Shown here: piece by piece, positions 1-5,484 of the stretch | Layout: each line of letters starts with the position of its first letter | Numbering within the stretch: position 1 is the first letter of the stretch | Source of the DNA: Gammaproteobacteria bacterium | Lineage (GTDB): Bacteria > Pseudomonadota > Gammaproteobacteria > Thiohalomonadales > Thiohalomonadaceae | Direction of reading: 5' to 3' | Assembly (NCBI GenBank): GCA_015232955.1 | Contig: JADFYS010000154.1 | Location: forward strand, 1 to 5,484 | Length of the DNA: 5,484 bases | Notes under the pieces: generated by a model | Databases searched by the model: none | Seen by the model: the letters and a program-made list of their open reading frames with translations, nothing else | What the model was told of the DNA's origin: nothing | Position numbers and translations under genes: made by a program

Positions 1-1676
1 TGCGGCAGGAGGTGTGGTGAGTAGAGGACCAAGGGGACACTCAGCTGCTGCCACCCCCCTGTGGTGACGGGGCTCTTCTCTGCAAAACGGATGGCGAGTC
101 GCGCCGTGTGGTCGGCGGTGATCACAAACAGGGTATCGGGTTGGCGCCGGAGCTGACTGCGGACAAACCTGCCCAACTCGCGATCTGCGTACCAGAGGTG
201 GCCCAGGACCGAGAGGGTCTCATCCTTGGTGGCGTGGAGTGGCTGTGGTAGCGACTTGTGCGGGAACCCCTCCTGATGGAGATCGAGATCGTATGGGGGG
301 TGGTTGGTGGTGGTCATAATGAGGTTAAAGCTGGGCTGGGTCTCAGAGGGAAGAGAGAGGATGTAGTCAAAAAGTACCTTGTCGTCCACCCCCCACTCAT
401 TACCGCGCGCGCCGCTGCCCTCCATCTGGCCACCACCGTGAATCTCGCCAAAACTCTGATTGCGGGCAAAGGTGTCGAGCCGTTGCCAGCTGAGATAGCC
501 GCCATAAAAGAGGCGGGTGTGGTAGCCCAGCTGCTGCATTAGGGTAGCGACCCCGGAAGGGTAGGGGTCGAGGGAGCGATCCTCATAGTTAATGCTGAGA
601 CCATTGGGCGGCAGGCCGGTCATGAGTGCGCCGAGCGAGGGCATGGTACCGCCACCGGAGGGGAGAAAGTTGGGAAAGTAGATCCCGTTGGCGGCCAGTT
701 GGGCAAGTTGGGGCGAGAAGCCGAAGTGACGGTAGGGGGGGGCGATGGTCCAGCCGGAGTGGCTCTCCATCACAATTAGATAGATGGCGGAGGGTGGAGT
801 GGCGCCTCCTCTGCTGACATGGGACAAACGGAGGTCGAGGTGGTCACTCTGATGCATCCCCTCTGGAAAGTAGGGGGCCACCTCTGCGAGTGCTGAAGCG
901 AGCGATCCCTCTGGCCAGAGTTGCTGGAACCCCCCCTCTCCGCCGAGCAATCTACGGGCATCGAGGGTGTAACGCAGCGCCGTCAATGGGTTGAGAATGG
1001 TGTGGTTGAGAAAGTGATCCCGAACCACAAACGCATGTTTCAGCCGAATCGGCTCCCCCCAGAGGCTCCCACCACGGAGGAGAGCGATGACGGTGAGGGC
1101 AACAGCCGCTGTGATCAGCCCGCGATTGCAACGGGATCGGGCGCGGGTGAGGAGCCGGGGAAGGGTGGGGGAGACCATCCACCGCCGTTGCCAGCGGTGG
1201 AGCAGGAGCAGAACGACAACGGTGGCTGCAACCAACCAAACGGGGTGGTAGCTCTTCCAGAGGGTGATTAAGATGGCGGTGGTGGCATCCTCTGCGAGGG
1301 CGAAGATGCGTTGATTAAACTGATCCCCGAACTCATCAAAAAAGACGAGGTTGGCGGCGAAGAGAGGGGTAGCGCAGAGAAGATAGAGAGTAGCGACCCG
1401 TTTGCGTAGCGTCTGGAGCCAGTGCCGTCGGCGAAGGGCAATCAGGATCGGCGCGAGGAGAAAGGTGAGAAGAGTCCAGCTCGCAGCGGTAGAGATATCG
1501 TAGCGCAGGCCGGTGAAGAGGGTCTGGAGGAGATCTCCCGGGCCACTGCCACTCCGTTGATCGTAAAACCAGAAGATGAGGAGCAGTCGAGACCCTTGAA
1601 GCGTGAGGATGATAAAGAGAGCGAGCTGGAGATCCCTGCCCCAGTGGCGGAGGAGAGGGTAGAGGGAGAACGACAC
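1..1676 (-). CDS. LTA synthase/MdoB-family sulfatase-fold membrane transferase (C-terminus cut by window edge)
   Basis: Minus-strand translation stays open from the stop at 1761-1763 to the window edge and gives a typical LtaS/MdoB architecture. With GTG at 1674-1676 as residue 1, there are five hydrophobic segments (about 16-38, 61-81, 94-113, 144-160, 185-200), then a periplasmic alkaline-phosphatase/sulfatase-fold domain. Visible motifs are IVMESHSGW (E304), GGGTMPSL (T344, expected catalytic nucleophile), NEWGVDD (about 426-432), TTTNHPPYD (H459) and ITADH (D522, H523). Their order and spacing match the metal and active-site residues of LtaS (E, T, H, D, H). Family members move phosphoglycerol or phosphoethanolamine groups onto glycans or lipids outside the inner membrane; the substrate here is not readable. 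558 codons are present; family members are commonly 600-700 residues, so a modest C-terminal part is missing. The start is uncertain: no in-frame ATG occurs before codon 167 and the GTG has no clear Shine-Dalgarno. It lies downstream of trxB on the same strand. Family assignment is firm; exact role is not. Confidence 0.88.
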   Translation of the reverse strand, partial: MSFSLYPLLRHWGRDLQLALFIILTLQGSRLLLIFWFYDQRSGSGPGDLLQTLFTGLRYDISTAASWTLLTFLLAPILIALRRRHWLQTLRKRVATLYLLCATPLFAANLVFFDEFGDQFNQRIFALAEDATTAILITLWKSYHPVWLVAATVVVLLLLHRWQRRWMVSPTLPRLLTRARSRCNRGLITAAVALTVIALLRGGSLWGEPIRLKHAFVVRDHFLNHTILNPLTALRYTLDARRLLGGEGGFQQLWPEGSLASALAEVAPYFPEGMHQSDHLDLRLSHVSRGGATPPSAIYLIVMESHSGWTIAPPYRHFGFSPQLAQLAANGIYFPNFLPSGGGTMPSLGALMTGLPPNGLSINYEDRSLDPYPSGVATLMQQLGYHTRLFYGGYLSWQRLDTFARNQSFGEIHGGGQMEGSGARGNEWGVDDKVLFDYILSLPSETQPSFNLIMTTTNHPPYDLDLHQEGFPHKSLPQPLHATKDETLSVLGHLWYADRELGRFVRSQLRRQPDTLFVITADHTARLAIRFAEKSPVTTGGWQQLSVPLVLYSPHLLP

Positions 1677-1710
1677 AGGGGGATGTAGAAGCAGAGAGAG
1701 ATCAGAACTT

Positions 1711-1754
1711 GTTAAATCGGGGACGACATTACAGCCACGATCGTCCCCGATAAC
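1711..1754 (-). terminator. Strong inverted repeat between trxB and the transferase gene; possible terminator or attenuator
   Basis: Arms TCGGGGACGA (1717-1726) and TCGTCCCCGA (1741-1750) are perfect reverse complements, 10 bp, with a 14-nt loop. The pairing extends with GTTA (1711-1714) against TAAC (1751-1754) across a 2-nt bulge. It begins 16 nt after the trxB stop codon, where a terminator would be expected. On the trxB-sense strand the perfect stem is followed only by TTTAAC, so the U-tract is poor. A full intrinsic terminator is therefore not certain; attenuation or 3'-end protection of the trxB mRNA would also fit. Confidence 0.55.
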
Positions 1755-1769
1755 CCTATTTCAGAGCGG

Positions 1770-2723
1770 TTACTCCTGATTTTCGAGAAAACGCTCGCAG
1801 TCCAGAGCCGCCATACAGCCGGAGGCGGCAGAGGTGATCGCCTGCTTGTAGATCGGGTCAGCGACATCTCCGGCAGCGAAGACCCCGGGGATGGAGGTGG
1901 CGGTAGCACCGCCAGCGCGGCCAGAGCGGGTGACGATGTAACCGTGATCCAGCTCCAACTGGCCGGTGAAGAGATCGGTGTTGGGTTTGTGGCCGATAGC
2001 GATAAAGACCCCGGTGAGTTCGATCTCGCTCAGGGTGTCGTCGTCACGGTTTTTGAGGCGAACCCCGGTGACGCCACTGCTATCTCCCAAAATCTCATCG
2101 ACCTCACTGTTCCAGAGGATGGTGACATTGCCGTTTTTCGCCTTCTCCAGCAGCTGGTCGGCGAGGATCTTCTCTGAACGAAACTTGTCGCGACGGTGAA
2201 TTACGGTGACATGTTCAGCGATATTGGAGAGGTAGATCGCCTCTTCGACCGCAGTATTGCCGCCACCGACCACCGCCACCTTCTGACCACGATAGAAGAA
2301 ACCGTCGCAGGTGGCGCAGCCGGAGACCCCCCGTCCTTTAAACTTCTCTTCAGAGTCGAGACCGAGGTAGAGGGCAGAGGCGCCGGTGGCGATAATCAGG
2401 GCGTCACAGCTATAGCTGCCGGAGTCGCCATCGAGGGTGAAGGGGCGCTGCCCGAGAGAGACGGTGTGGATGTGATCAAAGATCACCTCGGTGTTAAAGC
2501 GCTGGGCGTGCTCCAGCATCTGCTGCATCAGCTCCGGTCCCTGCAACCCTTCACTCCCCCCGGGCCAGTTGTCGATCTCGGTGGTGGACATCAGCTGCCC
2601 CCCCTGCTGCATACCGGTGATAATCATCGGCTTAAGGTTGGCGCGGGCGGCGTAGACCGCAGCACTATAACCGGCGGGACCGGAGCCGAGGATGATGAGG
2701 GGGTGGTGTTGGGTTTCACTCAT
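1770..2723 (-). CDS. trxB: Thioredoxin reductase (NADPH, FAD-dependent)
   Basis: Complete 317-residue protein of the low-molecular-weight bacterial TrxB type, which passes electrons from NADPH through FAD and a redox disulfide to thioredoxin in the cytoplasm. The sequence shows the N-terminal FAD-binding GSGPAG (13-18), the redox centre CATCDG (C136 and C139, equivalent to E. coli C135/C138), the NADPH-binding GGGNTAVE (153-160), HRRDKFR (176-182) typical of NADPH preference, and the second FAD contact GVFAAGDV (280-287). Length matches E. coli TrxB (about 320). The ATG at 2721-2723 is preceded by AGGAG at 2736-2740 with a rather long 12-nt spacer; it places the FAD motif at the usual distance from the N-terminus. 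It is divergent from ftsK, a neighbour also close to trxB in E. coli (there with lrp between). The transferase gene follows it on the same strand. No abnormal residues seen. Confidence 0.98.
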   Translation of the reverse strand: MSETQHHPLIILGSGPAGYSAAVYAARANLKPMIITGMQQGGQLMSTTEIDNWPGGSEGLQGPELMQQMLEHAQRFNTEVIFDHIHTVSLGQRPFTLDGDSGSYSCDALIIATGASALYLGLDSEEKFKGRGVSGCATCDGFFYRGQKVAVVGGGNTAVEEAIYLSNIAEHVTVIHRRDKFRSEKILADQLLEKAKNGNVTILWNSEVDEILGDSSGVTGVRLKNRDDDTLSEIELTGVFIAIGHKPNTDLFTGQLELDHGYIVTRSGRAGGATATSIPGVFAAGDVADPIYKQAITSAASGCMAALDCERFLENQE

Positions 2724-2754
2724 GGTGATGGAGTGCTCCTGTGTCAGTGGGCCA

Positions 2755-2767
2755 AGGGAAAGTCCCT
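2755..2767. repeat. Short inverted repeat in the trxB leader
   Basis: AGGGA (2755-2759) and TCCCT (2763-2767) can pair as a 5-bp stem with a 3-nt loop. It lies immediately downstream of the proposed trxB -10 box and would sit at or near the transcript 5' end. A small stem like this may stabilise the 5' end or be chance. Confidence 0.3.
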
Positions 2768-2796
2768 ATGGTACGAAAAGGGGGAGGAGGGGTAAA
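2768..2796 (-). promoter_or_regulatory. Candidate sigma70-type promoter for trxB
   Basis: On the minus strand a TTTACC (-35-like, plus 2791-2796) lies exactly 17 bp before TACCAT (-10-like, plus 2768-2773). Each matches the consensus at 4 of 6 positions. The spacer is C-rich. It is correctly placed about 45 nt upstream of the trxB start. Prediction by eye only; moderate to weak. Confidence 0.35.
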
Positions 2797-2819
2797 CTGT
2801 TAATCTGACTTCTGAAGAG

Positions 2820-2834
2820 AGGGGCAGCGCCCCT
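2820..2834. repeat. Inverted repeat in the trxB-ftsK divergent region
   Basis: AGGGGC (2820-2825) and GCCCCT (2829-2834) form a perfect 6-bp palindrome around AGC. The word GAGGGGC (2819-2825) recurs at 2845-2851, inside a second small palindrome GTCG-AGGGG-CGAC (2842-2854). The elements lie upstream of both proposed promoters, where an operator could sit. No known regulator site is recognised. Confidence 0.35.
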
Positions 2835-2883
2835 GACTGTGGTCGAGGGGCGACAAATATCAACGCTAACGGGGGGATGGGGG

Positions 2884-2889
2884 TATAAT
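2884..2889 (+). promoter_or_regulatory. ftsK promoter -10 box
   Basis: A perfect TATAAT consensus lies 30 nt before the ftsK TTG start. Transcription would begin near 2896, giving a leader of roughly 20-25 nt. No convincing -35 hexamer is seen at 16-18 bp spacing (the region 2860-2867 reads TCAACGCT), which suggests either an activator-dependent promoter or reliance on the strong -10. The G-rich stretch GGGGGGATGGGGG (2871-2883) abuts the box. Confidence 0.6.
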
Positions 2890-2918
2890 TACCGCTTTTT
2901 TGGTGACAGGCAGTAATT

Positions 2919-5324
2919 TTGAGTCAGGCATCGGTTAACAAGGCTCCGGAAGAGAGAATAGCGCATCAGCTACAGCGTCGTCTGCGAGAAGGGGGGCTGA
3001 TCCTGGTCAATAGTGTCGCCATTTTTCTGCTACTGGCGCTCCTCACCTTTCACCCCGATGATCCCAGCTTCTCAACCAGCGGGGTCACGACGCGCATAAG
3101 CAACTCCGGAGGGCAGGCCGGCGCCTGGGTTGCCGATCTCCTCCTCAACCTCTTTGGACTGATGGCCTATATCTTTCCGCTGCTTATCTCCTATCTGTCG
3201 TGGATCATCTTTCGCGAGCAGCGGCGGGATAGCGGGGTGCAGCTCCCCCGTTTTATCAAGGTTTCCGGCTTTCTCCTGGTGATGGTCACCGGCAGCGGTT
3301 TGACCCATATCCACTTTGGGGCCGGTTTTGGCACTATCCCTGACCCCTCGCTCAGTGGCGGTCTTCTCGGACTGCTGGTGGCGGAGAAGGGGCTGGTGCA
3401 GCTCTTTAGCGCACTGGGGGCGACCCTCTTCCTGCTCGCCCTCTTTCTCACCGGAATTACGGTCCTCACCGGTATCTCCTGGATCCAGCTGACGGAACGA
3501 ATTGGTGCTTATACTTTGCGTGCAATCGCTTCGGTTCAAGGAGCTCTCCTCCGTCTCAAAGAGGGGCTGCGGGGGCGGTTGCAGCGATGGCGGGAGGCGC
3601 GGGAACGGGCAGAGGAGAAGGCGGAAGCGGAAGCGGAGATCCCGCCCCCCCCTGTGGTGAAGAGTGAGGATCGAAAACCGCCACGAATTGAACCGGTATT
3701 CACCCCCAAAGAGGATATCCCGGTCTCTGAGCCGAAAGCGCGGCAGACCCCGGTGATTAATGAGATGCGGCCGCAACCCACTCCTGCAGCGCTCCCCCGG
3801 GTTCGGAGTGGCGCCGATTTTGAACTTCCGGCCATCGATCTCCTGGATGATCCCCCCGAGACCCGGATTGAGATCTCGCGTGAGTCGCTTGAAGAGATGT
3901 CGCGTCTGCTCGAAGCGAAACTCCGCGATTTTCGGATCGAGGTGGCGGTAGAGTCGGTCCACCCCGGTCCGGTGGTGACCCGGTTTGAGATTCAGCCCGC
4001 CCCCGGGGTCAAGGTGAGTCAGATCACCAATCTCGCCAAAGATCTGGCGCGTTCACTCTCCACCATGAGTGTGCGCGTGGTAGAGGTGATCCCGGGTAAG
4101 ACCACCATCGGTATCGAGATCCCCAATGAGAAGCGGGATATGGTCTACCTCTCAGAGACGGTGAAGTCAGAGGTCTATCAAAAATCGAAATCTCCCTTGA
4201 CCATCGCCTTGGGAAAGGATATTAGTGGCAATCCGGTGGCGGTGGATCTGGCGAAGATGCCCCATCTGCTGGTGGCGGGAACCACCGGCTCCGGAAAGTC
4301 GGTGGCGGTGAATGCGATGATCATCAGCTTCCTCTTTAATGCGACCCCGAAAGAGGTTCGGCTGATTATGGTCGATCCCAAGATGTTGGAGCTCTCCATC
4401 TATGACGGCATCCCCCACCTGCTGTCGCCGGTGGTGACCGATATGAAAGATGCGCAGAACGCGCTGCGCTGGTGTGTGGCGGAGATGGAGCGGCGTTATA
4501 AACTGATGGCGAAGATGGGGGTGCGCAATCTCGCCGGATTTAACAAAAAGATCCGTGATGCCATTGCTGCCAACGAAGCGATCACTGATCCCTTCTTCAC
4601 CCCCGATCCGCTGCAGGATGAGCCACAATCACCACCGGAGCTGGAACCGCTCCCCTACATAGTTGTCATTGTTGATGAGCTGGCGGATATGATGATGGTG
4701 GTGGGGAAGAAGGTGGAGGAGCTGATCGCCCGTCTGGCGCAGAAGGCGCGGGCAGCGGGAATTCACCTCATTCTCGCCACCCAGCGGCCATCGGTGGATG
4801 TCCTCACCGGCCTGATTAAGGCCAATATCCCCACCCGTATCGCCTTTCAGGTGTCATCGCGGATCGATTCGCGCACCGTAATTGATCAGATGGGGGCAGA
4901 GACCCTCCTCGGTCATGGTGACATGCTCTATCTCCCCCCGGGGCGGTCGGTACCAGAGCGGGTACACGGCGCCTTTGTCGACGATCACGAGGTCCATGCC
5001 GTGGTCGATGATCTCCGCCAGCGGGGAGAGGCGGACTATATTGATGAGATCCTCACCGGTCCCGATGAGAGCGGCGGGGGCGGGGATTCCGGCGGCGGTG
5101 GTGGTTATGGTGGAGAGAGTGAGAGTGATCCCCTCTATGACCAGGCGATTGAGATTGTAACCGAGAGCCGCAAGGCGTCGGTATCGGGGATTCAGCGACG
5201 GTTGAAGATCGGCTATAACCGTGCAGCACGGATGGTCGAGGATATGGAGACGGCCGGGGTGGTGGGACCACTACAGGCGAACGGTTCGCGTGAGGTGCTT
5301 GCCCCGCCCCCCGTTCGTGATTGA
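2919..5324 (+). CDS. ftsK: DNA translocase FtsK (TTG start)
   Basis: Complete 801-residue divisome DNA pump that moves chromosome termini at the septum and activates XerCD recombination at dif. Visible parts: four hydrophobic segments (about 27-44, 70-97, 112-126, 163-188) as the septal membrane anchor, a short charged/proline-rich linker (about 212-310), then the alpha/beta RecA-like motor with Walker A GTTGSGKS (454-461), VDPKMLELS (485-493), Walker B VIVDELADMM (583-592) and ILATQRPSVDV (618-628). A glycine-rich tether (719-732) leads to the C-terminal winged-helix gamma domain (about 736-785, SGIQRRLKIGYNRAARM), which in E. coli reads KOPS sites and contacts XerD. It is shorter than E. 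coli FtsK (1329) because the linker is short, as in many other bacteria. The start is TTG at 2919-2921: an in-frame TGA at 2904-2906 blocks extension, there is no ATG before codon 82, and AGG at 2908-2910 gives only a weak ribosome site. The resulting N-terminus MSQ resembles that of E. coli. Confidence 0.97.
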   Translation: MSQASVNKAPEERIAHQLQRRLREGGLILVNSVAIFLLLALLTFHPDDPSFSTSGVTTRISNSGGQAGAWVADLLLNLFGLMAYIFPLLISYLSWIIFREQRRDSGVQLPRFIKVSGFLLVMVTGSGLTHIHFGAGFGTIPDPSLSGGLLGLLVAEKGLVQLFSALGATLFLLALFLTGITVLTGISWIQLTERIGAYTLRAIASVQGALLRLKEGLRGRLQRWREARERAEEKAEAEAEIPPPPVVKSEDRKPPRIEPVFTPKEDIPVSEPKARQTPVINEMRPQPTPAALPRVRSGADFELPAIDLLDDPPETRIEISRESLEEMSRLLEAKLRDFRIEVAVESVHPGPVVTRFEIQPAPGVKVSQITNLAKDLARSLSTMSVRVVEVIPGKTTIGIEIPNEKRDMVYLSETVKSEVYQKSKSPLTIALGKDISGNPVAVDLAKMPHLLVAGTTGSGKSVAVNAMIISFLFNATPKEVRLIMVDPKMLELSIYDGIPHLLSPVVTDMKDAQNALRWCVAEMERRYKLMAKMGVRNLAGFNKKIRDAIAANEAITDPFFTPDPLQDEPQSPPELEPLPYIVVIVDELADMMMVVGKKVEELIARLAQKARAAGIHLILATQRPSVDVLTGLIKANIPTRIAFQVSSRIDSRTVIDQMGAETLLGHGDMLYLPPGRSVPERVHGAFVDDHEVHAVVDDLRQRGEADYIDEILTGPDESGGGGDSGGGGGYGGESESDPLYDQAIEIVTESRKASVSGIQRRLKIGYNRAARMVEDMETAGVVGPLQANGSREVLAPPPVRD
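3621..3638 (+). repeat. Small tandem hexamer repeat inside ftsK linker
   Basis: GCGGAA, GCGGAA, GCGGAG occur in tandem and encode Ala-Glu three times (residues 235-240) in the charged linker after the membrane domain. Such short repeats in disordered linkers are prone to length change by slippage. Its significance is probably small. Confidence 0.6.
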
Positions 5325-5339
5325 GGACGCAAGTGAAGC

Positions 5340-5346
5340 GAGGTGA
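5340..5346 (+). promoter_or_regulatory. Ribosome binding site favouring the lolA ATG start
   Basis: GAGGTGA places its AGG core (5341-5343) 7 nt before the ATG at 5351. A competing site GAGGA (5323-5327), overlapping the ftsK stop, lies 5 nt before an in-frame GTG at 5333, which would add six residues (MKRGEV) and two basic residues to the signal peptide. Both are plausible; the sequence alone does not settle it. Confidence 0.5.
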
Positions 5347-5350
5347 AGTG

Positions 5351-5484
5351 ATGGCAAAATGGGGGGTGATGATTGCGCTTCTCCTGATATCGACCGCAGG
5401 GGCGGCGGAGAGGGGAGAGGGCGAAGCGCGGCTCGGACGCTTTTTAAGCGGCCTGAAGACGATGGAGGCGACTCTGGTGCAGAC
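5351..5484 (+). CDS. lolA: Outer-membrane lipoprotein carrier LolA (5' part, cut by window edge)
   Basis: Only 44 codons are visible. The start MAKWGVMIALLLISTAGA is a Sec-type signal peptide: one basic residue, a hydrophobic core and a likely AGA/AE cleavage site near residue 18. The mature part begins with acidic/charged residues and then LGRFLSGLKTMEATLVQ, matching the LolA N-terminal pattern (leucine-rich helix, then A-x-x-x-Q at the first strand). LolA is the periplasmic chaperone that receives lipoproteins from LolCDE and hands them to LolB at the outer membrane. The position directly after ftsK, 26 nt beyond its stop, is the conserved gammaproteobacterial arrangement and weighs heavily in this call. 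No terminator or promoter separates the two, so they are probably co-transcribed. An upstream GTG at 5333 is an alternative start. Confidence 0.85.
   Translation, partial: MAKWGVMIALLLISTAGAAERGEGEARLGRFLSGLKTMEATLVQ

Noticed and set aside
559..1641. KOPS-like GGGNAGGG words at 559-566 (+), 1158-1165 (+) and 1634-1641 (-)
   Set aside because: About one or two matches are expected by chance in a G-rich window of this size, the orientations are mixed, and all are inside a coding gene. Only genome-wide skew could show a role.
921..1688. Plus-strand frames of 116 and 88 codons in the left part
   Set aside because: They are opposite the transferase gene, whose minus-strand translation carries clear motifs and membrane segments; these are low-complexity shadows.
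1711..1754. CRISPR repeat or mobile-element end as explanation for the inverted repeat
   Set aside because: Only one copy exists in the window, with no regularly spaced partners, no transposase and no target duplication visible.
2196..2795. 199-codon plus-strand frame overlapping the 5' half of trxB and its promoter region
   Set aside because: It is antisense to trxB, Gly/Val-rich with no family resemblance, and runs into the intergenic region by chance.
2778..2883. Possible G-quadruplex from G-runs in the trxB-ftsK intergenic region
   Set aside because: There are not four runs of three or more G within short loop distances; the runs are scattered and match the general G-richness of the window.
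3072..3962. Long open reading frame (296 codons) on the minus strand opposite ftsK
   Set aside because: It lies entirely antisense to the well-supported ftsK, has an Arg/Pro/Gln-rich sequence without any recognisable domain, and is the kind of shadow frame expected opposite GC-rich coding DNA.

Overview
The window is a chromosomal housekeeping segment from a Gram-negative bacterium, most likely a gammaproteobacterium. The evidence is the gene order (divergent trxB, then ftsK followed by lolA, as in E. coli and relatives), the close similarity of the FtsK C-terminal gamma domain to the gammaproteobacterial form, and a LolA precursor, which implies an outer membrane. The DNA is GC-rich with many short G or C runs. 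I cannot name a genus.

Layout: (1) Positions 1-1676, minus strand: a membrane-anchored LTA-synthase/MdoB-type sulfatase-fold transferase, cut by the left edge so that its C-terminus is missing. It lacks an ATG anywhere in its first 166 codons, so simple ORF calling overlooks it; I recovered it by translating the minus strand by hand. (2) Positions 1677-1769: a short gap containing a strong perfect inverted repeat. (3) Positions 1770-2723, minus strand: trxB, thioredoxin reductase, transcribed toward the transferase gene. (4) Positions 2724-2918: a divergent intergenic region with a perfect TATAAT box for ftsK, a plausible promoter for trxB, short hairpins and a repeated GAGGGGC word. (5) Positions 2919-5324, plus strand: a complete FtsK DNA translocase starting at TTG. 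(6) Positions 5351-5484, plus strand: the 5' end of lolA, cut by the right edge.

ftsK and lolA probably form one transcription unit for cell division/chromosome segregation and envelope lipoprotein transport. trxB supplies reduced thioredoxin in the cytoplasm and may share a transcript with the downstream transferase, with the hairpin possibly reducing read-through. Compared with E. coli, lrp, which lies between trxB and ftsK there, is absent.

I did not find an undescribed system. The points most worth a second look are the Gram-negative LTA-synthase-like enzyme with an unresolved start, the hairpin before it, and the non-ATG start and glycine-rich linker of FtsK.
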